From NCBI GenBank assembly GCA_018658105.1, contig JABHVW010000003.1, positions 1 to 33,851 of the forward strand: a DNA stretch of 33,851 nucleotides, given 5' to 3'. Every line of letters starts with the position of its first letter. The first letter of the stretch is position 1. The stretch is from Candidatus Peregrinibacteria bacterium. Lineage in GTDB: Bacteria > Patescibacteriota > Gracilibacteria > UBA1369 > 2-02-FULL-48-14. A program made the position numbers and the translations under genes. This document shows, piece after piece, positions 8,865-16,802 of this stretch. The notes beneath the pieces are model-generated. The model ran no database searches. It saw only the letters and a program-made list of their open reading frames with translations, and was not told the origin of the DNA.

Positions 8865-9059
8865 TCATCGACTTCCGATGGTTTTTTTACTTTCAACCTG
8901 TAAATCGAATCGACCATTTGGTATATGCTCCCTAACCACTTTTTGGTCGAATCGAAAGAACATTCTAGCTATCTGCTTGTCGTTCACCTCTGAGATCTCC
9001 ACCTTCTCAACAAGCATATCAACCAACTGCTTCTTCCCCTTATAACTCAAAGCACTCAT
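8865..9059 (-). CDS. Small ORF, possible recombinase C-terminal remnant
   Basis: This is a 64-residue ORF. Residues about 4-36 (LSYKGKKQLVDMLVEKVEIS, then a basic and aromatic MFFRFDQ strand) resemble the extreme C-terminal tail of large serine recombinases, where a similar helix and short beta strand end the protein. The resemblance is by eye and weak, and no catalytic domain is present. Its ATG overlaps the stop of a 21-codon ORF (ATGA at 9056-9059), and its stop lies inside the tRNA-Val terminator region on the other strand. It is either a decayed recombinase fragment or a small uncharacterised protein. Proximity to a duplicated tRNA end is what makes the recombinase reading attractive. 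Confidence 0.35.
   Translation of the reverse strand: MSALSYKGKKQLVDMLVEKVEISEVNDKQIARMFFRFDQKVVREHIPNGRFDLQVESKKTIGSR
8866..8888 (+). terminator. Rho-independent terminator of the tRNA-Val transcript
   Basis: Stem catcg/cgatg with loop acttc is followed by G and seven T (8882-8888). A longer alternative stem pairs accatc with gatggt. Confidence 0.7.
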
Positions 9060-9121
9060 GTTCTATTCTTAGAACCACTTGGCCTACCCTTGCCGGGCTT
9101 ATTACCTTTTGAGAAAGTCAT
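9056..9121 (-). CDS. Tiny ORF with GRP-GSKN motif
   Basis: Twenty-one codons starting ATG 9121 encode MTFSKGNKPGKGRPSGSKNR plus Thr. KGNKPGKGRPSGSKN resembles the short N-terminal motif of DUF5681-type proteins found in phages and mobile elements (KGxSGNPxGRPKGSxN). It ends with TGA overlapping the next ATG. A single-base shift would join it to the following 64-residue ORF, so one broken or frameshifted gene is possible. It is short enough to be chance, but the motif is distinctive. Confidence 0.3.
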   Translation of the reverse strand: MTFSKGNKPGKGRPSGSKNRT

Positions 9122-9158
9122 CAACCTTAGTGTAGAAAGTGTAATTTTAACGTACTCA

Positions 9159-9431
9159 TTATGACCCTTCAGTTTCCAAAAGCAACTCCTCAAAAAGACC
9201 TAGATCTTTCTTTGACTGCTCAAGGATTTCACGAAAACACTCATTGCAAAACGACTTTTTACTGGTGAAACCTCCAGACTTTTTTGGAATCAGAAAGCAA
9301 TCCGTACCTTTAACAATGGCCTCCTTGCACCTCGTACAATTGCGAAGCTTTTTAGCCTGGGACTTCTCAGGCCGTCCACTTGAAGCAGTAATTAGAGATG
9401 GCGTCTTCCCACGTTTATTTTTCATTTTCAA
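9159..9431 (-). CDS. Small zinc-cluster protein next to helicase
   Basis: Ninety residues with a basic N-terminus (KNKRGK, SSGRPEKSQAKK) precede a likely zinc site: C32-x2-C35 (CTRC) and C62-x2-C65 (CNEC), with an extra C45. A helical acidic C-terminus follows. The start (ATG 9431, or ATG 9425 two codons later) overlaps the 3' end of the helicase gene, so the two genes are surely co-transcribed and probably translationally coupled. I do not recognise the family. A nucleic-acid-binding or adaptor role for the helicase is an inference from the basic tail, the cysteine pairs and the context. Confidence 0.7.
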   Translation of the reverse strand: MKMKNKRGKTPSLITASSGRPEKSQAKKLRNCTRCKEAIVKGTDCFLIPKKSGGFTSKKSFCNECFREILEQSKKDLGLFEELLLETEGS

Positions 9432-11409
9432 GGATTTTAATAAATTGTCGTGTAAGTTGATTCACAACCTCATCAAGCTGCTGCATCATAGTTTTGAAAT
9501 CTGATGTACTCCACTCCCCTCTTTTCCTAGAATCCCTTTTCGAGACCTCTTGATTAATGAGCACCAAACAGGCGATAGAATCGTTTCCAGCTGGAACGCC
9601 AACGTTAATAAGCTTACGCCCTCCACGCTTAAGACCCAAACGGTTCATAAGGATATTTGCACAAGTCTTCGACTTCTCATTCAGCCTTTTACGTGACTCC
9701 TCCCATTGCTTCTGCGGCTGCACCTGAAATGGTTCAGCAGCTTTGGAGGTAACATTGGGCTGAACACCTTGCTCTAGAACCAAAGTCCTCGCCTTGCTTG
9801 AATCTAAGCCTAGTAATTCCATCCTTGTCTCTAACTCTCTGATCAAATCTTCTTCATCAGCCGTTACAAACGCCTCCTCAATCAAAGAATCTGCAATCTC
9901 ATGATTAGCCATTGCCTGCTCAGAGACTCTAAGCCTCCTTTGCCCTCCAACATCACTCCTAGAAGGCTCAGGATCCTGCCCACCAACAACCTCATCCCAG
10001 AACCTCTGATCATCTTTCTCAAATAGTTTGAACTCAACAAGCCTTTGATCAAGATTCATACCCACGTGAGTAACAACATGACCAAAATTATCAGGATGAA
10101 GAGGGTCATTTTGAACGATAACTCTTAATATACGACCAACGAACTGTATGTATGGAGCAAGCGACCTATATGGTCGGAAAATTGCCGCAACACTTAGCTT
10201 AGGGTGATCAAAACCCTCACCAAGCATCTGTACCTGAACTATACAATCTAGCTCACCACTCTTAAGGGCTAACTTAATTGCTTTCTTTTTAGCCTCATCA
10301 AGTTGAGCATAAATAACTTCAGCCTTGTAGCCTCGCTCTACATACAAAGAACGAATTGCCCTTGCATGATCAACAGAGCAGCCAACAGCAATCAACTGAT
10401 GATGCGTACCAGTCTCCCTCAGCTCCTCTAACTTCTCCAGACTATTGTCTACAATGTTTTGATTACAGACTTCAGACAAAGCAATTCCTTTACTAAACCA
10501 GTCCTTAGTTTTCATTTTGAGAACATCAGTCAAGGTATAAACCTTAGTTTCACCTTTTGCAGTGAAGGTCAATTCAGACGGTGCAACATAAGAAGCCTTA
10601 ACCCTCTTAATGTATCCATTGATCGTAGCCTTTCTAAAGGGGTAACGATAGATTTTATCCCCACCAATAGACTTTCCATCACTTCTGAATGGAGTAGCGG
10701 TTAGTTTAAGAATTTTAGCGTCCGTAAACCAATCAAACACTTGTTGCCAGCTTGAAGCGGGTGCATGATGAGCTTCATCGACAATAATTAAGTCAAAGAA
10801 TCCTGGGTCAAACTTTTTGAGCCATTTATCTGCATTCGTTGCTAGCTGATGAACGTTTGTAAGCACGATGTGAGAGTCGTTACAAACGGAAAGGTTTCCT
10901 GAGTCCAATGTACAAACATATGGCCCACCAAGCATGTCCTTACTAGCCAATACACCCCTCTTACGCCAAAAACACTTTTGACGATTCGTAATGTCCAGCG
11001 TTTCAAGCAGCCCCTCCTTTATGGTTAAATTTGGGGAAATAATCAAAACCCTACCCTTTGAAATACCGAAGGGTATCAGCGAAGCCAGTCCCGACTTACC
11101 ACATCCAACAGGTAGCTGAATGATTGCCTCCTTGCCACCAGCACTAAAAAAGTCATACGCTCGCATATACGCTTCGATCTGAGGCTCTCTCAACTGAGGA
11201 TTCTCATCAATACTAACCCCAACATCCATGAAAAACGACTCAATTGGGCGGCTCGCATTAACCCAAGCATCAAGATCTTGACGGCTAAACACCCACTTCT
11301 TACCAATTTTTTTAGAAGGCACCTTACCGTCACGTGTAAGGCCATAGAGTGTAGTCTTGCCCAAATTAAGATAAGCGGCAGCTTCTTCAAGTGAGATCCA
11401 TTGATTCAT
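9415..11409 (-). CDS. Excisionase-type HTH fused to SF2 (DEAD/DEAH, ResIII-like) helicase
   Basis: From ATG 11409 the product is 664 residues. Residues 3-50 are an excisionase/MerR-like winged helix (WISLEEAAAYLNLGKTTLYG, then RDGKVPSKKIGKKW, ending LDAWV). An SF2 helicase follows: Walker A GCGKS at 102-106, DEAH at 211-214, TATP at 237-240, GEGFDHP near 398-403, and QFVGRILR at 422-429 with both arginines. The last 230 residues are a helical tail without motifs I know. All key helicase residues are present, so it should be an active ATP-dependent translocase or helicase targeted to DNA by its HTH. The frame also opens earlier (ATG 11472, GTG 11487), but ATG 11409 starts just before the HTH. 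By hand count its GC is about 44 percent (240 bases sampled) against about 30 percent in the neighbouring DUF1189 gene, which suggests transfer. Defence or element maintenance is plausible but unproven. Confidence 0.85.
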   Translation of the reverse strand: MNQWISLEEAAAYLNLGKTTLYGLTRDGKVPSKKIGKKWVFSRQDLDAWVNASRPIESFFMDVGVSIDENPQLREPQIEAYMRAYDFFSAGGKEAIIQLPVGCGKSGLASLIPFGISKGRVLIISPNLTIKEGLLETLDITNRQKCFWRKRGVLASKDMLGGPYVCTLDSGNLSVCNDSHIVLTNVHQLATNADKWLKKFDPGFFDLIIVDEAHHAPASSWQQVFDWFTDAKILKLTATPFRSDGKSIGGDKIYRYPFRKATINGYIKRVKASYVAPSELTFTAKGETKVYTLTDVLKMKTKDWFSKGIALSEVCNQNIVDNSLEKLEELRETGTHHQLIAVGCSVDHARAIRSLYVERGYKAEVIYAQLDEAKKKAIKLALKSGELDCIVQVQMLGEGFDHPKLSVAAIFRPYRSLAPYIQFVGRILRVIVQNDPLHPDNFGHVVTHVGMNLDQRLVEFKLFEKDDQRFWDEVVGGQDPEPSRSDVGGQRRLRVSEQAMANHEIADSLIEEAFVTADEEDLIRELETRMELLGLDSSKARTLVLEQGVQPNVTSKAAEPFQVQPQKQWEESRKRLNEKSKTCANILMNRLGLKRGGRKLINVGVPAGNDSIACLVLINQEVSKRDSRKRGEWSTSDFKTMMQQLDEVVNQLTRQFIKILENEK

Positions 11410-11631
11410 TGCGGTGGAGTTAAGTGTCATTTGCTGCCAAATGATATCAAATGATAGCGAATGGGCAATCATTACAAGTTGACTCACATCACATTTCTCA
11501 TCGCAATATGCAAACTAAAAGAACAGATAACCTTTCAGCGCTCTAATACCAAGTCACAGGCTGCATCAGGTATGGGGACATACTGGTTATTACCAGCAAA
11601 ATCCTTCCTTCCTACCACTCTCAACGCCACC

Positions 11632-11659
11632 ATTAAAATTCCGTGGCTTGAAGAGTCAA
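11632..11659 (-). promoter_or_regulatory. Possible promoter of the helicase/zinc-protein unit; rest of gap 11410-11712
   Basis: Read on the minus strand, TTGACT (11659-11654) and TTTAAT (11637-11632) are 16 bases apart. The leader to the helicase start would be about 215 bases. It contains two small tetraloop hairpins near 11570-11600 (gtatg-ggga-catac and ctggt-tatt-accag). I see nothing else in the 300 bases between the helicase start and the DUF1189 gene. Confidence 0.3.
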
Positions 11660-11712
11660 GAATATTTTTGAATTAGGAAATTATTCTTCAGCCATAAATA
11701 TCACCAAAAAAA

Positions 11713-12606
11713 TCATTTCAGCAACTTAAGCTTTTTGGCTCGGTATAAATTCAAACATATAACACTAATAGACAATAATGGACCCGAATAGAAAGGAAGT
11801 AAAAAATATAATGGTGTAAACAGGGTTAGCAAAACATACAAGACATCAAGCAAAAGAAACTCAAGTGTTAGTCCATAAATAGCTACTCTAAACGCCTGCC
11901 TACATCTAAGATTTATACCTATAATTTTAGCGACACATAGTGATACTAAAGCTATAATAATTAGATACAAAAACAATAAGCATGAAACAAACAAAGTAAA
12001 CACAAACCATAGAATTGGAAGAGAGACCAAACAAATTATCACTACCATTTGAGTTATTTTTTTATCCATATAAGGCTTGTCTATCACCAAATTCTCGGTG
12101 TTTATTAAATCAAACTCATCATATCTAGCAACATTACTCAAAGTATCTCCATCAAATATATACAAGTACTCCCCCGTCATTAACATCACTGTATTGTACC
12201 TTAACAACCCTTCTATAGGCGTATTAACTTCCACTAAGGTGTCAATTACAAACAGATGTGATTCCTCCCCTTCAAGATCTTTATAAGTAATATTCCACTC
12301 CTCAGGAAGAGGTTCATTCGGCCCTATGAAATATGGCTCTTCTACATTCGTAGAAAGCTTATAATCCTCAAAAACTAATTCAAGCTCTTCCGGATACACA
12401 TCATATGGTATATTTATAAATTCACTAATTTTCGGAGAATAAATATAAAGAAAAATAATTCCAATTATTACATATACCGACAGCACAAGCATGGATAACT
12501 TCAATAGATACCATAAAGAAGCACTCACTCCTTTCTGACTAACAATTGATGAATAAAACTTTGGCGAATAAATTGACTGTTTAATTGTTGTAAGAAATTC
12601 TTTCAT
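11713..12606 (-). CDS. DUF1189-like membrane protein
   Basis: From ATG 12606 the product is 297 residues and starts MKEFLTTIKQSIYSPKFYSS, the typical N-terminus of DUF1189 proteins. One membrane helix lies at about 33-57. An extracytoplasmic region of about 120 residues follows (containing EPLPEEWNITYKD), then a block of three to four hydrophobic helices from about 185 to the end, finishing in a basic tail RAKKLKLLK. The function of DUF1189 is unknown. An in-frame ATG exists 13 codons upstream at 12645, but the family N-terminus favours 12606. The gene is very AT-rich (about 30 percent GC over 240 hand-counted bases), in contrast to the helicase next door. It stands alone between the helicase unit and a terminator. 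Confidence 0.75.
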   Translation of the reverse strand: MKEFLTTIKQSIYSPKFYSSIVSQKGVSASLWYLLKLSMLVLSVYVIIGIIFLYIYSPKISEFINIPYDVYPEELELVFEDYKLSTNVEEPYFIGPNEPLPEEWNITYKDLEGEESHLFVIDTLVEVNTPIEGLLRYNTVMLMTGEYLYIFDGDTLSNVARYDEFDLINTENLVIDKPYMDKKITQMVVIICLVSLPILWFVFTLFVSCLLFLYLIIIALVSLCVAKIIGINLRCRQAFRVAIYGLTLEFLLLDVLYVLLTLFTPLYFLLPFYSGPLLSISVICLNLYRAKKLKLLK

Positions 12607-12651
12607 AAAAATATTTATCAAATCAACCTTATCACATGATAACATCCAAAT

Positions 12652-12682
12652 AAAAAAACCCCACCTTGCGGCAGGGCTTTTT
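12652..12682 (-). terminator. Bidirectional rho-independent terminator
   Basis: On the minus strand CCCTGCC-GCAA-GGTGGGG (seven pairs including two G-T) is followed by seven T. On the plus strand the same stem is followed by five T. It ends the DUF5679 unit. Confidence 0.8.
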
Positions 12683-12692
12683 AAATTTAGAA

Positions 12693-12863
12693 CTAAGCAG
12701 CATCCTTAGGAAGGATTTTGTACATTCCTGTAGAACATGTTTCGCATTTACCTTTCATGGCAGGGCGACCATTTTTCATAGTTACGCGTTCAGCTTCGTC
12801 CATTCCAGACTTAGCTTTACATTTTACGCAGTAACCGATTTCTTTTGCATTGTCATCAGACAT
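12693..12863 (-). CDS. DUF5679 small zinc-ribbon protein
   Basis: Fifty-six residues starting at ATG 12863. The sequence has CVKC near residue 12 and CETC near residue 44, the two halves of a zinc ribbon, with the family signature VTMKNGRPAMKGKCETC and a final MYKIL. DUF5679 proteins are short, usually stand-alone and of unknown function. Their fold resembles ribosomal or topoisomerase zinc ribbons. The open frame extends further upstream into the protease gene, but only this portion resembles the family, and the ATG at 12863 precedes it directly. It is followed at once by a strong terminator and lies on the same strand as the protease gene, 58 bases downstream of it. Confidence 0.88.
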   Translation of the reverse strand: MSDDNAKEIGYCVKCKAKSGMDEAERVTMKNGRPAMKGKCETCSTGMYKILPKDAA

Positions 12864-12921
12864 AGTAAAGGGTTTTAAAAATAAGTATCCAAACTCTAGC
12901 ACAAGCACAAACAAATAACCA

Positions 12922-14049
12922 CTATTTCCTCTCCTCCAAGAGCAAGTCGAGCTCAAGAATCGCTCCAGCTCGCCAAACTTCAAGCTTAATTTCATCACCA
13001 ACAAAGAGAGTTGAGAGCGAATTTCTCGGTGTATATGTGCTTGTAAACGGATTTCCATCCACAGACAAAATAACATCATTCTCAAGCAGACCAGCTTTAT
13101 CAGCCGAACTTCCAGTAACAATTGCGGGCTCACCTAACTCATCATCGCCTAAAAGCAAAATCCCATAATCATAATCTAAAGAAAAACGTTGCTGCACACT
13201 TTGAGTCACAGGAATGTATCTCACTCCAAGAAAAGGCCGAATAATCCTGCCATGCTCCTCATAAGACTTAAGCACTCCTGAAATATCATTTGAAGGAATA
13301 GCAAAGCCAATTCCCTCCGCAGTAGAATCAATTGCTGTGTTCATACCAACCAGTTCCCCATCAATATTCACCAAAGGCCCACCACTATTACCCGGATTAA
13401 TCGCAGCATCAGTTTGAATCAAATCCACCAAACTATAAGAGCCACCGGCATTCCCAACAGAAATTTGCCTACCTGTCGCAGAGATAATTCCCGCAGTTGT
13501 AGTATTTGAATACTGGCCAAGAGCATTACCAATTGCTAAAACCGGCTCACCCACAGAAACCTCATCAGAATCAGCAAAATCCAAAACTTCCAATGCGCCA
13601 ATCCTATCATCGTCACCTGTTAATTGCATGATTGCGATATCATTCAAAGCATCTTTCGCCAAAACCTCAGCCTCAATCTCACTTCCATCAGACAAAATCA
13701 CAACATAATCCGCAGAATCATCTTCTACCACATGCCGATTTGTAACCAAAATTCCATCCGCAGTAATTATAAAACCTGTACCACTACTAACTGTTGTTGG
13801 GCCAGCAACAGCAGTAAACCCAAATCGAGAATAATAATCAGTTAGATCCTTCTGAGCCACAACACTCACAACCGCAGGCGATGCATCTTCCCAGGCATCA
13901 ACATAAGAAGTAGCCTCACTATGAACTTCGCGCGCAGGCCTTCTACCTTCCGGCCTATCATCGTCAAAAATCAACTCCCCGCCCAAGCCACCAATTCCTC
14001 CAAAAACAAGAGCAATCAAAGCCGTATATACATAAAACTGTTTTTTCAT
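12922..14049 (-). CDS. HtrA/DegP-like trypsin-fold serine protease with PDZ domain
   Basis: The protein has 375 residues. A membrane anchor at about 5-24 (YTALIALVFGGIGGLGG) puts the protease domain outside the membrane. The catalytic triad reads H106 (TNRHVV), D137 (LNDIAIM) and S222 (GNSGGPL). The PDZ domain spans about 275-370 (FLGVRYIP, then SSADKAGLLENDVILSVDGN). This is the standard S1C/HtrA layout with a single PDZ domain, so the likely job is degrading or trimming misfolded envelope proteins. The gene is divergent from the folate operon, with a 77-base gap that must hold both promoters. Confidence 0.94.
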   Translation of the reverse strand: MKKQFYVYTALIALVFGGIGGLGGELIFDDDRPEGRRPAREVHSEATSYVDAWEDASPAVVSVVAQKDLTDYYSRFGFTAVAGPTTVSSGTGFIITADGILVTNRHVVEDDSADYVVILSDGSEIEAEVLAKDALNDIAIMQLTGDDDRIGALEVLDFADSDEVSVGEPVLAIGNALGQYSNTTTAGIISATGRQISVGNAGGSYSLVDLIQTDAAINPGNSGGPLVNIDGELVGMNTAIDSTAEGIGFAIPSNDISGVLKSYEEHGRIIRPFLGVRYIPVTQSVQQRFSLDYDYGILLLGDDELGEPAIVTGSSADKAGLLENDVILSVDGNPFTSTYTPRNSLSTLFVGDEIKLEVWRAGAILELDLLLEERK

Positions 14050-14070
14050 AATAATTTTTTAAGGATCAGA

Positions 14071-14099
14071 ATTTTATCACGCGCTTTGTCTTTACAAAA
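14071..14099 (-). promoter_or_regulatory. Possible promoter of the protease gene
   Basis: On the minus strand TAAAAT (14076-14071) lies 17 bases from TTTTGT (14099-14094), or 15 bases from TTGTAA. The start would fall about 15 bases before the ATG at 14049. Confidence 0.35.
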
Positions 14100-14126
14100 G
14101 CTTTGGGTAAGTGCAAACTGACAACG

Positions 14127-14672
14127 ATGAAACAGGGACTACGTGCTCAAATGCGTGCTAAACGCAATGGCCTTCCACCCAACTCATATGCGCAAAAAAG
14201 CGCTCAGATCCGCGATAAACTCGAATCCTTAGAACAATTCAAAAAGTCAGAACATATTTTGGTATACCTGTCTAAAGAAAAAGAAGTAGATAGTCATGCT
14301 TTAGTCCGTGAATTAATTCGCAGCCATAAAGAGGTTTATGCCCCAAAAGTAAATGGCCGCGACTTACATGCATACAAAATCAACCGATGGGAAGAATTAG
14401 AACCCGGCCACTTCGACGTGCTCGAACCAATACACAAACACCAAAAAATCCCGCTTAGTCAACTCGATCTTATATTAGTCCCAGGAATTGCGTTTACACC
14501 AGATGGCCATAGAATTGGCTACGGAAAAGGCTACTACGACGGCTTGCTCAAAGACATGGATGCCATTAAGATCGGACTCGCATTTGAAGAACAAATGGTA
14601 GATGAATTCCCAACCGAAGATCACGACATACCAGTAGATATAGTAATTACAGATCAAAACGTTTATCAATAG
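14127..14672 (+). CDS. 5-formyltetrahydrofolate cyclo-ligase (MTHFS)
   Basis: From ATG 14127 the protein has 181 residues. It begins KQGLRAQMRAKRNGLPP and contains the ATP and substrate signature LDLILVPGIAFTPDGHRIGY followed by GKGYYDGLL, ending with DIPVDIVITD as in the family. The enzyme converts 5-formyl-THF to 5,10-methenyl-THF using ATP. The frame can also open at a TTG (14103), but the ATG fits the family length. The gene ends 18 bases before glyA on the same strand. 5-Formyl-THF is a by-product of serine hydroxymethyltransferase, so the pair forms a compact one-carbon salvage operon. Confidence 0.93.
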   Translation: MKQGLRAQMRAKRNGLPPNSYAQKSAQIRDKLESLEQFKKSEHILVYLSKEKEVDSHALVRELIRSHKEVYAPKVNGRDLHAYKINRWEELEPGHFDVLEPIHKHQKIPLSQLDLILVPGIAFTPDGHRIGYGKGYYDGLLKDMDAIKIGLAFEEQMVDEFPTEDHDIPVDIVITDQNVYQ

Positions 14673-14690
14673 TCCTTTAACCCCTTTGCC

Positions 14691-15986
14691 ATGTCCACCA
14701 CAACAGATGAGCTCAACCCACTCATTCTTAAAAACTGGGAGAACCTGCGAGATTTCGACCCCGAGATTTACGGTGCTATTCGTGGCGAGGAAGTTCGCGA
14801 AACAGAAGGAATTGAATTAATTCCTTCTGAAAACTACACTTACGCTGAAGTACTCGCAGCAAACGGCTCAGTATTCACAAATAAATATGCCGAAGGTTAC
14901 CCAGGCCGTCGTTACTACGGTGGGCAGGAATACACAGATGTAATTGAAAGCCTCGCAATTCAAAGAGCAAAAGACGTATTTAAATGTGGGCACGCAAACG
15001 TTCAACCCCTATCTGGCTCACCAATGAACCAAGCCGTATACCTCGGATTTCTAAAACCCGGCGACACAATACTCGGCATGGATCTTTCACACGGAGGCCA
15101 CTTAACTCACGGACACCCAGTCTCACACATGGGTAAAATCTTCAATTTCGTAAGATACAAAACATATCCTGAAGAAGAAGGACGAATCGATGAAGCAGAA
15201 CTCCTAGCACTCGCGAAAGAGCACAAACCAAAAATGATCCTTTGTGGATACACTTCATACCCACGCGATATCGACTACGCAATGTTCAAACGCGTTGCAG
15301 ATGAAGTTGGAGCCTTAACAATGGCAGATGTTGCACATATCGGCGGTCTAATTGCCGGTGGAGTAATGCGAAACCCTTTTGATTACGACTTCGACATAGT
15401 AACAACTACAACTCACAAAAGTCTTCGCGGCCCACGTGGCGGAATGATTCTTTGCAAAGAGGAACACAAGAAAACAGTAGATAAATCAGTCTTTCCAGGC
15501 TTACAAGGTGGCCCACACATGCAAACAATCGCATCAATTGCAGTAACGCTTAAAAAAGCTCAAGAGCCAGAATTCAAAGAATATGCAGAGCAAGTAATGA
15601 AAAACTCTAAAGTACTCGCTCAAACTCTTATGGATGGCGGAATGAAACTAGTTACAAATGGTACCGACAACCATATGATGGTAATGGACACCACAGAAAG
15701 CTTTCAAATTGGTGGGACACAAGCCGAAGAAATTTTAGATAGAGTTGGAATAACAACAAACAAACAAGTCATACCAGATGACCCAAACCCACCCCTAAAA
15801 CCAAGTGGAGTTCGCCTTGGAACACCTGCAGCTACTAGTCGCGGATTCAAAGAAGCAGAAATGGAGAAAATTGGAAACTGGATTTTAGAAGCACTAAAAA
15901 ATCATGAAGATGAAGCCAAATTAAATGAAATTAAAGCTGCCGTAATGGAAATGTGTAAAGGATTCCCAGTTCCAGGAATTAGCTAA
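14691..15986 (+). CDS. glyA: Serine hydroxymethyltransferase
   Basis: This is a 431-residue type I PLP enzyme. It interconverts serine and glycine with transfer of a one-carbon unit to tetrahydrofolate. Family motifs are clear: IELIPSENYT near residue 45, NKYAEGYPGRRYYGG, LSHGGHLTHG, DVAHIGGLIAGG, and the PLP-lysine segment TTTTHKSLRGPRGG with K243. The length and the C-terminal SGVRLGTPAATSRGF are normal. It is the second gene of the folate operon and is followed by a strong terminator. The start ATG has no Shine-Dalgarno site (the preceding bases read tttaacccctttgcc). Confidence 0.97.
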   Translation: MSTTTDELNPLILKNWENLRDFDPEIYGAIRGEEVRETEGIELIPSENYTYAEVLAANGSVFTNKYAEGYPGRRYYGGQEYTDVIESLAIQRAKDVFKCGHANVQPLSGSPMNQAVYLGFLKPGDTILGMDLSHGGHLTHGHPVSHMGKIFNFVRYKTYPEEEGRIDEAELLALAKEHKPKMILCGYTSYPRDIDYAMFKRVADEVGALTMADVAHIGGLIAGGVMRNPFDYDFDIVTTTTHKSLRGPRGGMILCKEEHKKTVDKSVFPGLQGGPHMQTIASIAVTLKKAQEPEFKEYAEQVMKNSKVLAQTLMDGGMKLVTNGTDNHMMVMDTTESFQIGGTQAEEILDRVGITTNKQVIPDDPNPPLKPSGVRLGTPAATSRGFKEAEMEKIGNWILEALKNHEDEAKLNEIKAAVMEMCKGFPVPGIS

Positions 15987-16000
15987 TAAACCGCTAGTTT

Positions 16001-16033
16001 AAGCCCAGGAAGCTTGCGCTCCTGGGCTTTTTA
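16001..16033 (+). terminator. Rho-independent terminator after glyA
   Basis: A nine-pair stem, agcccagga/tcctgggct, has a 9-base loop and is followed by a T-run. It closes the cyclo-ligase/glyA operon. Confidence 0.9.
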
Positions 16034-16073
16034 TGTTATAGTTATGTGATTTAGCCATTTACCTAAATAAATC

Positions 16074-16802
16074 ATGTCAAGAACCAACCCCGGAAAACAA
16101 CCAGACCTAGTCCACGACACTTTTCCTACTCCAGAAGGAGCCAATAACAATGAAGCCTTCGATCCTACAGTCGATAATGCACGAAAAGGTGTAGCCAAAA
16201 GAACAATGGACATCCTTGCGCAGCCTGCAAAAGATGCTTATGGAGCTGCAAAAAGTGTAGCAAACAAAGACGTCTTTGGAGCTGCAAAAGGTGCAGCAAA
16301 AGTTGCAGCAAGCCCCCTAACTGTACCAGTAAAATTAATGAAGAATGGTGCTGAAATTTATGCTGAGAAAAAAGCGGCAGGACGAAAAGCAGGAACGGCA
16401 GCATTAACCGATGTTTACAACAAAAACAAAGAAAAAGTAGTGGCAAAAGGTGAAAAAGTTCAAGCCGCTATTGATACAGTAAAAAAAGGTCGCGCAAAAA
16501 AGAGAGAAATAATTAAAAATGTTGCATACGCACCTATAGCACTCGCTAAGAAAAGCGCTGAAGTAACAGGAAATGCCGTAAAAGGCGCTGCAACTGCTGC
16601 TAAAAACGGCGTTGTAACTGCCGCTGAAAACAAAACTCTTGAACTAGTAAAAGGTGCAGCCACAAGCGCAAGAGGCGGAGTTGAAACACCAAAAACAGTA
16701 ACTTGGAGAGTACCAGGTGAAGGAGAACAAGAAATCACTCCCGAGCTAGCTCGCCAATATTCTAAAGAAAACTGGGGAGAGGAAGTACGAAAAGCCGCTT
16801 AA
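16074..16802 (+). CDS. Ala/Lys-rich amphipathic repeat protein
   Basis: The product is 242 residues, highly basic and helical. A short N-terminal segment (RTNPGKQPDLVHDTFPTP) precedes degenerate repeats of the type GAAKSVANK, GAAKGAAKVAA, VKGAATAAKNGVVTAAENK and VKGAATSARGG. The C-terminus is different (TVTWRVPGEGEQEITPELAR), with a compact module of about 40 residues. There is no signal peptide or membrane helix. The repeats recall LEA-like or histone-H1-like low-complexity proteins, so membrane or nucleic-acid association is possible, but I do not recognise a family. Its stop overlaps the stop of the convergent phosphatase gene by 4 bases, with no terminator between. Confidence 0.75.
   Translation: MSRTNPGKQPDLVHDTFPTPEGANNNEAFDPTVDNARKGVAKRTMDILAQPAKDAYGAAKSVANKDVFGAAKGAAKVAASPLTVPVKLMKNGAEIYAEKKAAGRKAGTAALTDVYNKNKEKVVAKGEKVQAAIDTVKKGRAKKREIIKNVAYAPIALAKKSAEVTGNAVKGAATAAKNGVVTAAENKTLELVKGAATSARGGVETPKTVTWRVPGEGEQEITPELARQYSKENWGEEVRKAA

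Noticed and set aside
8617..8868. An 83-codon minus-strand reading frame over tRNA-Val and the repeat cassette
   Set aside because: It runs antisense through a clear tRNA and gives the familiar spurious WSRTNDLL-type peptide produced by tRNA complements.
12864..13133. Long upstream extension of the DUF5679 gene
   Set aside because: It overlaps the protease 3' end in another frame, and only the last 56 residues resemble the family.
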